Notes under the pieces: model-generated
What the model was told of the DNA's origin: nothing
What the model saw: only the letters and a program-made list of their open reading frames with translations
The model's database searches: none
In this document: positions 9,901-18,118 of the stretch, in pieces
Numbering within the stretch: the stretch's first letter is position 1
How the letters are laid out: each line of letters begins with the position of its first letter
Translations under genes and position numbers: made by a program
DNA from: Sphingobium aromaticiconvertens
Lineage (GTDB): Bacteria > Pseudomonadota > Alphaproteobacteria > Sphingomonadales > Sphingomonadaceae
Assembly (NCBI RefSeq): GCF_037154075.1
Contig: NZ_JBANRJ010000001.1
Location: forward strand, 1,607,501 to 1,671,500
Length of the DNA: 64,000 bases
Direction: 5' to 3'

Positions 9901-11639
9901 CCGCGGGCCATGCCGGTGCGTCGATATTGACCCATCTGCTGGGCCAGAGCGTCGAGGAGGTTGCCGAAAAAATTGCGATCTACCGGGAAGCACGTGCCCA
10001 GGCGGGGCATGCGGGCGAAGGGCATGTCACGCTGATGCTGCACAGTTTCGTCGGCAAGGATGCGGAGACGGTGCGGGCAATCGTGCGCCAACCGCTGATC
10101 GACTATCTGCGCACGTCGACCAGCCTGCTCAAACAATATGCCTGGTCGTTTCCAGCTTTCAAACGTCCTCCGGGCAGCGAGGCGATCGAGCAGATCGATC
10201 TGGCCGACCTAAGCCCGGAAGAGACGGACGCCCTGCTCGATCATGCGTTCGAGCGCTATTTCGAGACGAGCGGCCTGTTCGGCACGGTGGAGGATTGCGC
10301 GCGGCTCGTGGAGCAATTGCGGGGCGTTGGCGTGAACGAGATTGGCTGCCTGATCGATTTCGGCATCGACACCGACAGGACGCTCGATAGCCTGCCGCTG
10401 CTCAACAAGGTGCGCCAGCGCGTGTCGGACACGACGGGTGTTCAGGAAATGAGCCTGCCGGACCTGATCGCGCGGCATGGCGTAACCCACCTCCAATGCA
10501 CGCCCTCGCTGGCGCAGATGCTGACGGCGGATCAGGCGTCGCGCCGACAATTGGGGGGGCTGCGCCGAATGATGGTCGGCGGGGAGGCGTTTCCGCCGCA
10601 GCTTGCAGATGATCTGACGACATTGGTCGGCGGAAGCGTGATGAACATGTACGGACCGACCGAGACGACCATCTGGTCTGCTGTTCACCAGTTGGAAAGC
10701 GGCAAGGACGCGCCTCCGCTCGGGCGGCCGCTGGCGAACCAGCAGATCCATATTCTCGACCGCCGCCTGCAACTGGTGCGTCCCGGCACGCCGGGCGAAC
10801 TGGTGATCGGTGGCGCGGGGGTCGTGCGCGGCTATCTGGGGCGACCCGAACTGACGGCGGAGCGCTTCGTCGTCGATCCGGTCCTGGCGGAAGGCCGCGC
10901 CTATCGCACCGGCGACCTCGCCCGCCAGCGCGCCGATGGAACGCTGGAGTTCCTTGGGCGCCTCGACCATCAGGTGAAGATACGCGGCTATCGCATCGAA
11001 CTTGGAGAGATTGAAGCGGCGCTCGCCGATCATCCGCAGGTTAGTGAGGTTGTCGTTATCGCGCGCGGCGAAGGCGCCGTGACGCGGCTAGTGGCCTATC
11101 TGGCCGCTAAGGGACCTGCGGCGCCGGACGCGGACATGCTGCGCGACCATCTGCGGTGCGGCCTGCCCGATTTCATGGTGCCGGCGGCATTCGTGACGTT
11201 GAGCGCGCTGCCGCGCACGCCCAATGGCAAGATCGATCGCGCGGCCCTTCCTGCCGTTGATATCCATGCCGCACCGTTGCCCGTTGCCGAACATGGGGAC
11301 GACTCCAGCATCGAGCCGACCAGTCCCATGCAGGCGCAGATCCTGTCCATCTGGCAGGATCTGTTGCAGGTGCCCAATATCCGGCCGGGCGACAATTTTT
11401 TCGATATTGGGGGGCATTCGCTTCTGGCGGTTCAGTTGCATCGGCGTCTTTGCGCCCTGGTGGACCTGCCAATCGGCCTCACCGACATCTTCCGCTTTCC
11501 CACCGTTGCGACCCTCAGCGCGCATTTGTCCGGCTCCAGCGATCAACCGGCCGCCGCGCAGGAGGGGCAGGACAGGGCGCGTGACCGACGCGCGGCCCTG
11601 CAACGCCGAAGCGCCACTCGTATCCTCTTGCGGAACTAA
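6924..11639 (+). CDS. NRPS loading module: formyltransferase - half-condensation - adenylation split by luciferase-like monooxygenase - carrier protein
   Basis: 1571 residues; AAGGAG lies 6 bases before the ATG. Domain order: (1) formyltransferase, about 30-290, with INFHDGPLPAYAG (N116, H118) and QAVDGGAI (D154), the Asn-His-Asp triad of tRNA-fMet and LgrA-type formyl domains, plus its C-terminal subdomain (IDWRASALEIARLV). (2) About 345-560, the C-terminal lobe only of a condensation domain, ending LLSPAERTCVVDEWNAT; no HHxxxDG. (3) Adenylation N-part from about 583 with IYTSGSTGKPKG and SFDISVLELCW (D775). (4) Residues about 812-1168, a luciferase-like FMN monooxygenase of the MupA/Atu3671 type (VDFSLFYFAS; NGRVGIAFASGWQPDDF). 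(5) Adenylation resumes: MYGPTETTIW, YRTGDLAR, RTPNGKIDR. (6) Carrier domain GDNFFDIGGHSLLA with S1499. It likely loads, formylates and oxidises one amino acid, then passes it to the next gene's KS. Confidence 0.9.
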   Translation: MDGSARQDFGGLTSMSMPDRPDAPKSVRPRTVLIGNETLLVACAQLLQDRHHEIVAVVAGKGPAADWARRSGLRLFDQASDLLTADLGMVDYLFSITNLSVLSSAVLAMARLGAINFHDGPLPAYAGLNTPVWALLAGEVRHGITWHLMTQAVDGGAILASETIEIEAGESAVSLNMKCFEAGLRSFGRIAADIDLHVRQAIPQASAPDQLFGRRDRPAAAAVIDWRASALEIARLVSALDFGSHHNPLSRPKTMLDGLALAIQQVEILASKSGEEPGTLIENGPDCIVATGSQDLRILRIADLHGTPVNRLNALPGAKFLMLDEEHRRTLGEMDAAAGCYEGWWRKRLAARDPLQLPQFRTPALKTQASPIIQDRILPCGWSGRDILAAFTAYLARVSDRDTVELTYSDPVHQARLEGVQDWFLPHLPMHLRIDWSLPLATHKESVMRELCALHKRIGVGRDLIGRSPELRGGDAPDYPIAVQMVRSLEDAQPVPAAALAVAIREDGSACRWSFDADRLHPADVDDLWLGLVAMLEAAKAEPDCVLGLLPLLSPAERTCVVDEWNATTAPLSPPPLSESEAVHRLFVEQAMRTPDRTAVTSRGRSLTYAELDARSNQMARYLAERGVGPDVLVGIYLERSVDVVIALLATHKAGGAYVPLDPAYPRDRLAHMIEDSGLTVVVTQGALAEDVPPSQATIICMDEERARFDAMPATPFDGGAAPHDLAYVIYTSGSTGKPKGVMVEHRNVLNFFAGMDRKLEPEGVWLAVTSLSFDISVLELCWPLTRGYHVVIATDREVRGDVPAPVADRPVDFSLFYFASADGASGANQYRLLLEGARFADTHGFAAVWTPERHFHEFGGLYPNPSVTSAAIAAVTSRIGIRAGSVVAPLHHPLRIAEEWAVVDNLSNGRVGIAFASGWQPDDFVLNTGAFADKQGALMRSVADVRALWRGEARSFPGPLGKDVALSVYPRPVQPELPFWITTAGNPASFAAAGHAGASILTHLLGQSVEEVAEKIAIYREARAQAGHAGEGHVTLMLHSFVGKDAETVRAIVRQPLIDYLRTSTSLLKQYAWSFPAFKRPPGSEAIEQIDLADLSPEETDALLDHAFERYFETSGLFGTVEDCARLVEQLRGVGVNEIGCLIDFGIDTDRTLDSLPLLNKVRQRVSDTTGVQEMSLPDLIARHGVTHLQCTPSLAQMLTADQASRRQLGGLRRMMVGGEAFPPQLADDLTTLVGGSVMNMYGPTETTIWSAVHQLESGKDAPPLGRPLANQQIHILDRRLQLVRPGTPGELVIGGAGVVRGYLGRPELTAERFVVDPVLAEGRAYRTGDLARQRADGTLEFLGRLDHQVKIRGYRIELGEIEAALADHPQVSEVVVIARGEGAVTRLVAYLAAKGPAAPDADMLRDHLRCGLPDFMVPAAFVTLSALPRTPNGKIDRAALPAVDIHAAPLPVAEHGDDSSIEPTSPMQAQILSIWQDLLQVPNIRPGDNFFDIGGHSLLAVQLHRRLCALVDLPIGLTDIFRFPTVATLSAHLSGSSDQPAAAQEGQDRARDRRAALQRRSATRILLRN

Positions 11640-11660
11640 GCCCCTCTTGCGGAGCTAAGC
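11624..11660 (+). repeat. Tandem 18-bp duplication at the NRPS/PKS junction
   Basis: Two copies of CCTCTTGCGGARCTAAGC lie at 11624-11641 and 11643-11660 with period 19 and one difference (A/G). The first copy carries the NRPS stop codon TAA (11637-11639). The second supplies GCGGAG just ahead of the PKS ATG at 11663. The second copy therefore looks like a duplicated gene end now acting as ribosome binding region. Confidence 0.8.
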
Positions 11661-11662
11661 TC

Positions 11663-14600
11663 ATGTATCATGATCCCAATGCCGGTAATTTCGATGGTCA
11701 GGACGGCCTGGACAATGCGGTTGCGATCGTCGGCATGTCCTGCCGCTTCGCGCAGGCGCGCGGGCTGGACGCCTATTGGTCCTTGCTGCGCGAAGGGCGC
11801 GAGGCGATCGAGCGCTATTCCGACGAAGCCCTGATCGCGGCGGGCGTCGACCCTGCGCTGTTGCGAAAGGGCGGCTATGTGCGTTCGGGCGCGCCGCTGG
11901 AGGACATGGAATGTTTCGATGCGGGGCTGTTTGGCCTCAGCCCCCGCGATGCGGCGATCATGGACCCCCAGCATCGCCATTTTTTGGAATGTGTATGGGA
12001 AGCATTGGAGAATGCGGGCCATACGCCGCAGCGGTTCAAGGGAGAGATCGGCCTGTTCGCAGGCTCCGGGCATAATGCCTATATGCCCTATAATTTGCTG
12101 ACCAACGCCAAACTGGTCCGCGATGTCGGCCTGTTCCTGTTGCGGCATACGAGCAACGACAAGGATTTTCTGACGACCCGCGTCTCCTATCTGTTCGACC
12201 TGAAAGGGCCGAGCATCAACATACAGACCGCCTGTTCCACGTCGCTCGTGTCCATGCACATGGCGGCGCAGAGCCTGCTCAATGGCGAGTGTGACATGGC
12301 GCTGGCGGGCGGGGCATCGATCGAACTGCCGCACCGTCAGGGCTATATGTATGAGGAGGGAGAGATACTCTCGCCCGACGGGCATTGCAGGCCGTTCGAT
12401 GCAAACGCGCAGGGGACCGTGTTCGGCAGCGGCGTCGGGGTGGTGGTGTTACGTCGCCTTGCCGATGCCATTGCCGATGGCGATCACATCTATGCCGTGC
12501 TGCGCGGGTCGGCGATCAACAATGATGGTGCAGGCAAGGTCGGCTATCTGGCGCCCAGCGTCGACGGTCAGGCAAAGGTGATCGCCGAAGCCCTCGCCAT
12601 CGCCGGTGTCGATGCACATACGATCGATTATGTCGAGGCGCATGGCACCGGTACGCCTGTCGGCGACCCGATCGAGGTTGCTGCACTGACCAGCGCTTTC
12701 CGGCAGTCCACCGATCGCGTCGGCTTTTGCGCCATCGGCTCTGTGAAAGGCAATATCGGCCATACGGACACGGCGGCTGGCGTCGCTGGCGTCATCAAGG
12801 TCGCGCTGGCGCTGCATCATGGCGAACTGCCAGCGACGCTCAACTTCACCGCACCCAATCCGGCCTGCGCGCTGGAGGACAGCCCGTTTTTCGTGGCTGG
12901 GAAACATGTGCCCTGGCTTGCTGAATCCCGGCCGCGACGCGCGGGCGTCAGCTCGCTGGGCGTCGGCGGGACCAACGCGCATCTCGTGCTGGAACAGGCG
13001 CCCCTTCGCCTCGAAAGTGGGCCGAGCCGGCGGCGCCAGCTTCTGATGCTTTCCGCAAAGTCGGATACGGCGCTGGCGCATGCTGGTGCGGCGCTGGGTC
13101 GGCATCTGGATGCGGACAGGACGACCAGCCTGCCGGATGTCGCCTATACGCTCAATATCGGGCGGCAGCCTCTGTCGTGTCGGCAGTTCGTGGTTGCGGA
13201 TGACATTGCCGATGCCATTGCAAAGCTGGAGGCGGAGGGGCCGCGTGGAACGGCCCCGCTTCCCTGTGTCGCCGACCGGCCAGTGGCGTTCCTCTTCTGC
13301 GGCGCTGGACCCCAGCATGTGAATATGGCGCGCGGGCTGTATGACACAGAAGCCCGGTTTCGCGAGGAGGTGGACAGCGCTCTTGCCACAGCCGAGCGCA
13401 TCGGCATCGGACAGATTCGTCGCTGGCTGTTCCCTGTCCCGTCCGACAGCGATCAGGCGGAGGTTGAAATGGCGCGGCCCTCCATCGCCCTGCCAGCCCT
13501 GTTCATTATCCAGACTGCGCTGGCGCGCCTGTGGATGTCGCTGGGGGTACAGCCCACGGGGATGATCGGTCATAGTTCGGGCGAATATGCGGCTGCCCAT
13601 ATTGCGGGCGTCATCGACCTTGAGGCCGGATTGCGCATCGTTTCCGCACGGGGACGATTGTTCGAAACGACGGCGGCGGGCGGCATGTTGAGCGTGCCGT
13701 TGAGCGAGGCTGAACTGGCCCCGCTGCTGCCCGCCGAACTCGCCATCGCGGCGATCAACGCACCGGGCCTGTGCGTCGTGTCCGGGCCAGCCGATGCGAT
13801 CGACCGATTTCAGGAGGAACTGCAAAGCCGGGAGATCGAGGCACAGGCCGTGCGTATTTCAGTCGCGGCGCATTCGTCCATGCTCGATCCGATCCTGCCC
13901 GAATTTCGCGAACTGATGCAGTCGATCCCGCTGAAGGCACCGCAAATCCCCTTCGCCTCGAACCTGACGGGCGGGTGGGTTTCCGGGCGCGAGGTCACCG
14001 ATCCCGAATATTGGGTTCGGCACCTGCGTGAAACGGTGCGGTTCATGGACGGCCTCAAATGCCTGCTGAACGATCCCGATCAATTGCTGCTGGAGATCGG
14101 TCCCGGTCGCAGCATGGCAAGCCTTGCCCGACAACATCCCGATCGCGCGCGTCAACAACCCCTCGCCAGTTCCCTGCGGCACCCCGATCAGGCGGTCGCC
14201 GACGACGCCTTCTGGCTCGATACGGTGGGGCAGCTCTGGGCGATGGGCGTGACGCTCGACTGGGACGGCTTCTGGTCCGGCCAGCAGCGGCTGCGACTGC
14301 CCCTCCCGACCTATGGTTTTGATCGGGAAAGGCACTGGATAGAGCCGGGGACCATGCACCTTGCGCCGCAGGACGATATGGAGGCGTTGACGCGGCAGGC
14401 CGACACGAGCGACTGGCAGTTTGAGCCGGTCTGGAACCGCACCGCTCTGCCCGACAGGGCGATCGGCGAGGGTCCCGCACTGGTTCTGGAAGACGATATG
14501 GGCCTTGGCGCGGGCATTGCCGAGCGACTGCGCAGTGAGAAACGCGACGTGGTCATTGTCCGTCCGGGCAACCGTTTCCGCCGCCATTCCCCGGATCGGT

Positions 14601-17600
14601 TCAGTATCGATCCTGCGAACCCGTGCGATTATGCCCATCTTTTCGACTGTTTGGGCGCGGAAGGACGGTTGCCCGCGCAGATATTCCATTGCTGGCTGCT
14701 GACCGGCGAGGCGAAGGGGCGGACGGTCGCGACGGACAGGCTACTCGACATGGGCCTCTACAGCCTTACCGCGCTTGTGCCGGAACTTGCGCGGCAGCGG
14801 GATGCCTGTGTCGAACTGGCGCTGCTCAGCGATCATGCGCAGCGGATCGTGGAGGAGCATGGGTTGATGCCCGCAAAGGCGACTGCCATCGGCGCCGCCC
14901 GCGTGATATCGACGGAATATCCCAAGACACATATCCGCTGTATCGATGTGATGCTGTCTCCGGTGAGCAACCGGCGGGCGCAGGGGGAACTGGCCGACAC
15001 GCTGCTGGCGGAACTGGCGGGGCCGTGGGAGGCAAGGCCGATCTGCTATCGGGGTGGCGAGCGCTGGGTATTGGACTATCAGCCCGCAGCGATCGGAAAA
15101 AGCGACGGCCCCGTGATCATGCCGCCTGTCGAAGAGGATGATGTGTTCCTCATCACCGGGGGACTTGGCGGTCTGGGCCTGATGATCGCGCGGCATCTGG
15201 CGGAAACGAAAGGCGCACGCATCGCCCTTCTGGTGCGCACGGCGCTTCCCCCCCGCAACCAATGGACGGATCTGCTTGCCAGCGTACAGGTGGCGAAAGA
15301 CGTACAGGACAAGATCCTGCGGGTTCTTGCCCTGGAGGCGAGTGGGGCGGTCGTCGAACTGTTCGTGGCGGACGTCGCCAATCCGCATTCCCTGGGCAAG
15401 GCGATCCGCAGCGTTGTCGAGACGCTGGGTGCTATAACGGGCGTATTCCATACCGCCGGTGTGCTCGACGATGGACTGCTTGAAACCCGCACCCGTTCGG
15501 CGATGGACGCGGTGCTGAGGCCCAAGGTCCAGGGTACACTTGCGCTGGAGGCCGCGCTTGCCGGCCATCCGGTCGAATTCATGATGCTTTTCTCTTCCGT
15601 CAGCGCGCTTGCGGGCATGCCGGGGCAGACGGATTATGCCGCCGCCAATGCCTTTCTTGACGCCTATGCCCAGTCGCGGCGGGACGATCCCGTCACACGG
15701 GTCATGTCCATTGGATGGACCCAATGGCGGGAGGTCGGCATGGCGGCTGGGTTGAGCAGGGCTGTAAATCTCGCATCTGGTCTCTCCGACGATCTGGGAG
15801 AGGGGGTCATGATCGATCATCCCTTCCTAGAGCGGCTGTACATGTTGTCGGTGGACGAATATGTCGTGTCGGCAACGCTCTCCCCCGAAACGCATTGGAT
15901 ATTGGACGAGCATCGGCTCAACGGAACCGGCGCGCTCCTGCCGGGAACAAGCTATCTGGAACTGGCACGTGCGGCCTATGGGATGGTTGACCCGCTGCCC
16001 ATCACCTTGTCCGACGTGACGTTCCTGACACCCTTCGCTGTCCAGGATGGCACGGCACGGCAACTGCGCGTTCATTTGCGCCGCCGCGTGGGCAGTGACT
16101 GGCGCTTTGTCATATTGGGACGGGAACTGGGCACAACGGGTGAATGGGTGGAACATGCGGTGGGATATTGCTGCGCCCGGCCCATGGCCCAGCTACCGGC
16201 GCCACTGGATATTGATGGCCTGATGACGCGCTGTTCCGCGGTGGTGGGACGGGGCAGCGAGGCCAGTTCCGTGCTTCATTTCGGACCGCGCTGGGACAAT
16301 GTCCAACGGATTGCGCGGAATGGAGATGAGGCCCTGCTCCACCTTTCGCTGGATCGCGCCTTTCAGGCGGAATGCGATCATGTTCTGCTCCATCCCGCGC
16401 TGCTCGATCTTGCGACCGCCGGAGCGCAGGTGCTGATTGACGGTTACGATCCCAAGCGGGACTTTTTCGCGCCCTTTTCCTATCGATGGATGACGATCCA
16501 CGCGCCGCTCCCTTCGGCAATCGTCAGTCATGTGCGTCATCGTTTTCAGGCAGAAGCTTCCGGCGCAACGGCGACATTCGATATCACGATCGCCGATCCG
16601 TTGGGCCGGATATTGGCTGAGATCAACGAATTCACCATGATGCGTATTTCCGACCTGTCAGCGATGCGGAAAAAGCAGGACCAACCAGCCACCTCGTTGG
16701 CGGATGGTGCGGAACCTGCGCTTGAAGGGATATTGCCCGAAGAAGGCATCAGGGTGATCGACCAGTTGCTGGCTGGTCGAACCCGGCCGCATATTCTCAT
16801 TTCACCCTATGACCTTGGCGGCGCCATCAAGCGTTTGCGCAAGCCGCATCGGTCGGCCATGCCACAGGTGGCGATAGAACGGCGGGAGGGTGAAGGCGAG
16901 GCGCCCGTCACCGCGATGGAACAGGTGATCGCAGAGCTGTGGACCGACCTGCTGGGTGTCGATCCTATCCTGCGCGAAGATAACTTCTTCGACCTCGGCG
17001 GCCACTCCCTGCTGGCGGTGCAGTTCATCAACCGGCTTCGCAAGAAAGTGGGAAAGAGCGTCCCTCTTGCGGCGCTGCTCGATGCGCCGACCGTGGCGGC
17101 GCTGGCGCGCGAGATTGATCCAGAGTCGGTGGAAGGGGCGACCGTTGCCGTGCGCGAAGACGCCGTACCGGCAAAACGCGACCTGGTCACCATTCGCGAC
17201 GGTGGCTCGCTGACACCGATCTTCTTCGTGCATGACGGATTGGGCGAGACGCTGCTCTATCGCGGACTGGCGCTGAGGCTCGATCAGTCGCGCCCGATTT
17301 ACGGCATTGAACCACTTCGCACGCTGGAGGGCGGCTTTGCCCACACCCGGATCAGCGAAATGGCGACCAACTATATCGAACGGCTGAAGACGGTTCAGCC
17401 AACCGGCCCCTATCTGTTGGCGGGGTTATGCGCGGGCGGTGTCATAGCCTTTGAGATGGCCAGGCAATTGCAGGATGGTGGCGACATTGTTGCATTTGTC
17501 GGTATCATTGATGCTGCGGACGTCGCGCTGGCCAAGCGGTCTTTTTACATCACGCGTATACGGCTCCAGCGTATTCGCGCGCTGGCGGGAGAGAGCAATC

Positions 17601-18118
17601 CGATGTTGCTGCTTCCATCCCTGGTTCGCAGGACGGTCAACGCAGCAAGATGGGAGATCTCGTCCCGTTGGCAGGAGGCGCGTAACCGACGAACGGTGCA
17701 GGCCATACGCAGGGTCAATGCCGGGGCCGAGGCATCCGTTGCCCTGGGCCAGGCAGAAGATGCCATCCCGTTCCTCAAACTCTATGAAGTGGCGCACAAG
17801 CTCCATCAGCCCAAGGGCATGTTCGAGGGGGGAAGCGTCACGCTTTTCAAGGCGATGCAGGGCAATGGCCAAAAGGAGGACATCGCCTATCGCGCCGTTT
17901 ACAACGATTATGCGCTGGGATGGGGCAGGCGGGTCGCCGATGACATCACTGTGGTGTCCGTGCCCGGTGGGCATAGCTCTGCGCTACAGGATCCGCATGT
18001 CGGGACGGTTGCGCGACTGTTCCAGGAGGCCATCGATAGCGCTGTATCCTCAGTCGAGCGGCAGGCCAGTTTTACGGCGCGGGAAGCGTCCCCTTTCATG
18101 GAGGTCGCCGCCGAATGA
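11663..18118 (+). CDS. Single-module type I polyketide synthase KS-AT-KR-DH-ACP-TE
   Basis: 2151 residues. KS about 1-440: TACSTSL (C191), EAHGTGT (H327), GNIGHTD (H367), the complete triad. AT about 535-850: GHSSGEYAA (S638). KR about 1158-1340: ITGGLGGLG, the LDD motif of B-type ketoreductases (HTAGVLDDG), FSSVSALAG and QTDYAAAN (Y1325). DH about 1395-1660: DEHRLNGTGALLPG (H1417) and LHPALLDLA (D1582). ACP about 1745-1815: DLGGHSLLA (S1782). TE about 1845-2110: GLCAGG has Cys1923 where most thioesterases have Ser, with a later His in GGHSS (H2104). KR precedes DH, the reverse of the usual cis-AT order. No condensation domain separates it from the NRPS carrier, so the KS should accept the aminoacyl chain directly, extend it once, reduce and dehydrate it. 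Stop overlaps the next start (ATGA). Confidence 0.9.
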   Translation: MYHDPNAGNFDGQDGLDNAVAIVGMSCRFAQARGLDAYWSLLREGREAIERYSDEALIAAGVDPALLRKGGYVRSGAPLEDMECFDAGLFGLSPRDAAIMDPQHRHFLECVWEALENAGHTPQRFKGEIGLFAGSGHNAYMPYNLLTNAKLVRDVGLFLLRHTSNDKDFLTTRVSYLFDLKGPSINIQTACSTSLVSMHMAAQSLLNGECDMALAGGASIELPHRQGYMYEEGEILSPDGHCRPFDANAQGTVFGSGVGVVVLRRLADAIADGDHIYAVLRGSAINNDGAGKVGYLAPSVDGQAKVIAEALAIAGVDAHTIDYVEAHGTGTPVGDPIEVAALTSAFRQSTDRVGFCAIGSVKGNIGHTDTAAGVAGVIKVALALHHGELPATLNFTAPNPACALEDSPFFVAGKHVPWLAESRPRRAGVSSLGVGGTNAHLVLEQAPLRLESGPSRRRQLLMLSAKSDTALAHAGAALGRHLDADRTTSLPDVAYTLNIGRQPLSCRQFVVADDIADAIAKLEAEGPRGTAPLPCVADRPVAFLFCGAGPQHVNMARGLYDTEARFREEVDSALATAERIGIGQIRRWLFPVPSDSDQAEVEMARPSIALPALFIIQTALARLWMSLGVQPTGMIGHSSGEYAAAHIAGVIDLEAGLRIVSARGRLFETTAAGGMLSVPLSEAELAPLLPAELAIAAINAPGLCVVSGPADAIDRFQEELQSREIEAQAVRISVAAHSSMLDPILPEFRELMQSIPLKAPQIPFASNLTGGWVSGREVTDPEYWVRHLRETVRFMDGLKCLLNDPDQLLLEIGPGRSMASLARQHPDRARQQPLASSLRHPDQAVADDAFWLDTVGQLWAMGVTLDWDGFWSGQQRLRLPLPTYGFDRERHWIEPGTMHLAPQDDMEALTRQADTSDWQFEPVWNRTALPDRAIGEGPALVLEDDMGLGAGIAERLRSEKRDVVIVRPGNRFRRHSPDRFSIDPANPCDYAHLFDCLGAEGRLPAQIFHCWLLTGEAKGRTVATDRLLDMGLYSLTALVPELARQRDACVELALLSDHAQRIVEEHGLMPAKATAIGAARVISTEYPKTHIRCIDVMLSPVSNRRAQGELADTLLAELAGPWEARPICYRGGERWVLDYQPAAIGKSDGPVIMPPVEEDDVFLITGGLGGLGLMIARHLAETKGARIALLVRTALPPRNQWTDLLASVQVAKDVQDKILRVLALEASGAVVELFVADVANPHSLGKAIRSVVETLGAITGVFHTAGVLDDGLLETRTRSAMDAVLRPKVQGTLALEAALAGHPVEFMMLFSSVSALAGMPGQTDYAAANAFLDAYAQSRRDDPVTRVMSIGWTQWREVGMAAGLSRAVNLASGLSDDLGEGVMIDHPFLERLYMLSVDEYVVSATLSPETHWILDEHRLNGTGALLPGTSYLELARAAYGMVDPLPITLSDVTFLTPFAVQDGTARQLRVHLRRRVGSDWRFVILGRELGTTGEWVEHAVGYCCARPMAQLPAPLDIDGLMTRCSAVVGRGSEASSVLHFGPRWDNVQRIARNGDEALLHLSLDRAFQAECDHVLLHPALLDLATAGAQVLIDGYDPKRDFFAPFSYRWMTIHAPLPSAIVSHVRHRFQAEASGATATFDITIADPLGRILAEINEFTMMRISDLSAMRKKQDQPATSLADGAEPALEGILPEEGIRVIDQLLAGRTRPHILISPYDLGGAIKRLRKPHRSAMPQVAIERREGEGEAPVTAMEQVIAELWTDLLGVDPILREDNFFDLGGHSLLAVQFINRLRKKVGKSVPLAALLDAPTVAALAREIDPESVEGATVAVREDAVPAKRDLVTIRDGGSLTPIFFVHDGLGETLLYRGLALRLDQSRPIYGIEPLRTLEGGFAHTRISEMATNYIERLKTVQPTGPYLLAGLCAGGVIAFEMARQLQDGGDIVAFVGIIDAADVALAKRSFYITRIRLQRIRALAGESNPMLLLPSLVRRTVNAARWEISSRWQEARNRRTVQAIRRVNAGAEASVALGQAEDAIPFLKLYEVAHKLHQPKGMFEGGSVTLFKAMQGNGQKEDIAYRAVYNDYALGWGRRVADDITVVSVPGGHSSALQDPHVGTVARLFQEAIDSAVSSVERQASFTAREASPFMEVAAE

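Noticed and set aside
12449..13825. Long antisense open frame (458 codons) within the PKS gene
   Set aside because: High-G+C shadow frame opposite KS/AT coding sequence with Arg/Gln/His-rich, domain-free translation.
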